The notes under the pieces: generated by a model
Database searches by the model: none
What the model was told of the DNA's origin: nothing
Seen by the model: only the letters and a program-made list of their open reading frames with translations
Source: Candidatus Peregrinibacteria bacterium
GTDB lineage: Bacteria; Patescibacteriota; Gracilibacteria; UM-FILTER-43-11
Direction of reading: 5' to 3'
DNA: 6,301 nt
Assembly (NCBI GenBank): GCA_016927155.1
Contig: JAFGNE010000031.1
Span: 1 to 6,301 of the forward strand
In this document: positions 5,791-6,301 of the stretch, piece by piece
How the letters are laid out: each line of letters opens with the position of its first letter
Position numbering within the stretch: the first letter of the stretch is position 1
Made by a program: the position numbers and the translations under genes

Positions 5791-6179
5791 TCAACCTCAA
5801 CAATCCGCTTCAAACACACAGAAATATGTCTTCGGCGCTCGCCATCGAGTCTAACAATTCTATCAACGTGCGGAAACGGACGCTTTCTCAAAGGGTTGAG
5901 GTTGGAATGGCTTCCTTGCTTTTTACTACCATCATCCTTCTGTCCATCATCAGCCTGGTTTATCTGGCCCACGCCAACCGCAACGCCACTAAGGGCTATG
6001 CTTTAAAAAACCTCGAACTCCGCCGTTCCCGGCTTCTTACGGAAAATGAAGTATGGGACATGCAGATCGCCCGCGTGAAAGCGCTGGATAATATCCAAAG
6101 CGACCCGAAAGTGCTTTCCATGCTAAAGGCGGATAAGCCCATGTTCATCCGCGGTGATAGCGCCATCGCTGCCCGTTAA
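5787..6179 (+). CDS. ftsL: FtsL-like bitopic cell-division protein
   Basis: FtsL proteins are single-pass membrane proteins that pair with FtsB/DivIC through a coiled coil and connect to the septal synthases FtsW/FtsI. The 130-residue product fits that shape: a polar, basic N-terminus (1-40, with VRKRTLSQR), one hydrophobic segment (about 41-62), then a heptad-like helix (about 70-103, LKNLELRRSRLLTENEVWDM) and a short tail with PKVLSML, similar to the LGM region of FtsL. Sequence identity in this family is low, so the call rests on topology, size and position directly after rsmH, the usual place of ftsL in dcw clusters. The ATG at 5787 overlaps the rsmH stop as ATGA, suggesting translational coupling; an internal ATG at 5826 would cut 13 residues without touching the membrane segment. 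The purine stretch GAGAAG lies too close to the ATG to be a typical ribosome binding site. DivIC/FtsB is the main alternative. Confidence 0.8.
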   Translation: MINLNNPLQTHRNMSSALAIESNNSINVRKRTLSQRVEVGMASLLFTTIILLSIISLVYLAHANRNATKGYALKNLELRRSRLLTENEVWDMQIARVKALDNIQSDPKVLSMLKADKPMFIRGDSAIAAR

Positions 6180-6181
6180 AA

Positions 6182-6301
6182 ATGGAACTTAGCTGGGTTG
6201 AAATATCATCGTCCGCCCTTATCCATAATCTCCAGGTTTTTCGGCGACTGGTGGGTAATGACGTGAAATTAGGCGTGGCAGTAAAGGCGAACGCGTACGG
6301 C
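6182..6301 (+). CDS. alr: Alanine racemase, N-terminal part (3' partial)
   Basis: Alr is a pyridoxal-phosphate enzyme that interconverts L- and D-alanine, supplying D-alanine for peptidoglycan stem peptides. Only the first 40 codons are present before the window ends. They read as a typical Alr start: WVEISSSALIHNL (5-17), a first helix with FRRLVG, then VAVKANAYG (32-40). K35 in that motif is the family's PLP-binding lysine. The family's next residues are normally HG, just past the edge. The ATG follows the ftsL stop by 2 nt, so it is in the same transcription unit. No Shine-Dalgarno sequence is seen, suggesting reinitiation or coupling. The second catalytic residue (a tyrosine) and the C-terminal domain cannot be checked. 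Confidence 0.93.
   Translation, partial: MELSWVEISSSALIHNLQVFRRLVGNDVKLGVAVKANAYG

Overview
This window of about 6.3 kb looks like a chromosomal segment from a candidate-phyla-radiation (Patescibacteria) bacterium, most like Peregrinibacteria. That placement is an inference. It rests on the style of the large SLH/RlpA/CAP surface protein, the near absence of Shine-Dalgarno sequences before the visible starts, short low-complexity repeats before genes, and a stripped-down cell-wall cluster. The standard code (TGA = stop) fits: rsmH ends at a TGA just after its conserved C-terminal motif.

Layout. (1) Bases 1-2609, plus strand: the 3' portion of a large multidomain envelope protein, with SLH repeats, an RlpA-like double-psi beta-barrel, beta-rich linker domains, a CAP domain with its key residues, and a second, degenerate CAP-like domain. 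Its N-terminus lies outside the window. (2) Bases 2610-2759: a convergent intergenic gap with a purine-rich, repeat-bearing stretch and a perfect 11-bp terminator hairpin. (3) Bases 2760-4526, minus strand: an M16 zinc peptidase followed by nucleoside diphosphate kinase (ndk), 39 bp apart, each with a short degenerate tandem repeat just upstream. (4) Bases 4527-4827: an AT-rich divergent intergenic region with a good sigma70-type promoter pointing at rsmH, an A-rich leader, a 14-codon mini-ORF, and a hairpin plus T run just before the rsmH start. (5) Bases 4828-6301, plus strand: a compact rsmH-ftsL-alr cluster. rsmH and ftsL overlap by 4 bp, and alr (first 40 codons only) starts 2 bp after ftsL.

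How the genes relate. The right-hand cluster joins 16S rRNA methylation (RsmH), a bitopic divisome protein (FtsL-like) and D-alanine supply for peptidoglycan (Alr). It resembles the start of a dcw cluster, but mraZ is not next to rsmH and alr stands where ftsI often does. The left-hand protein carries domains known to act on or bind the cell wall, so three of its neighbours share an envelope theme with it. ndk is a nucleotide housekeeping gene and the M16 peptidase has no assignable substrate.

The most notable items are the SLH-RlpA-CAP-CAP fusion with an apparently dead second CAP domain, the unexplained element at 2613-2732, and compact regulatory-looking structures before rsmH and at the rsmH/ftsL junction. 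I see no CRISPR array, transposase, tRNA or rRNA, and no clear multi-gene novel system.
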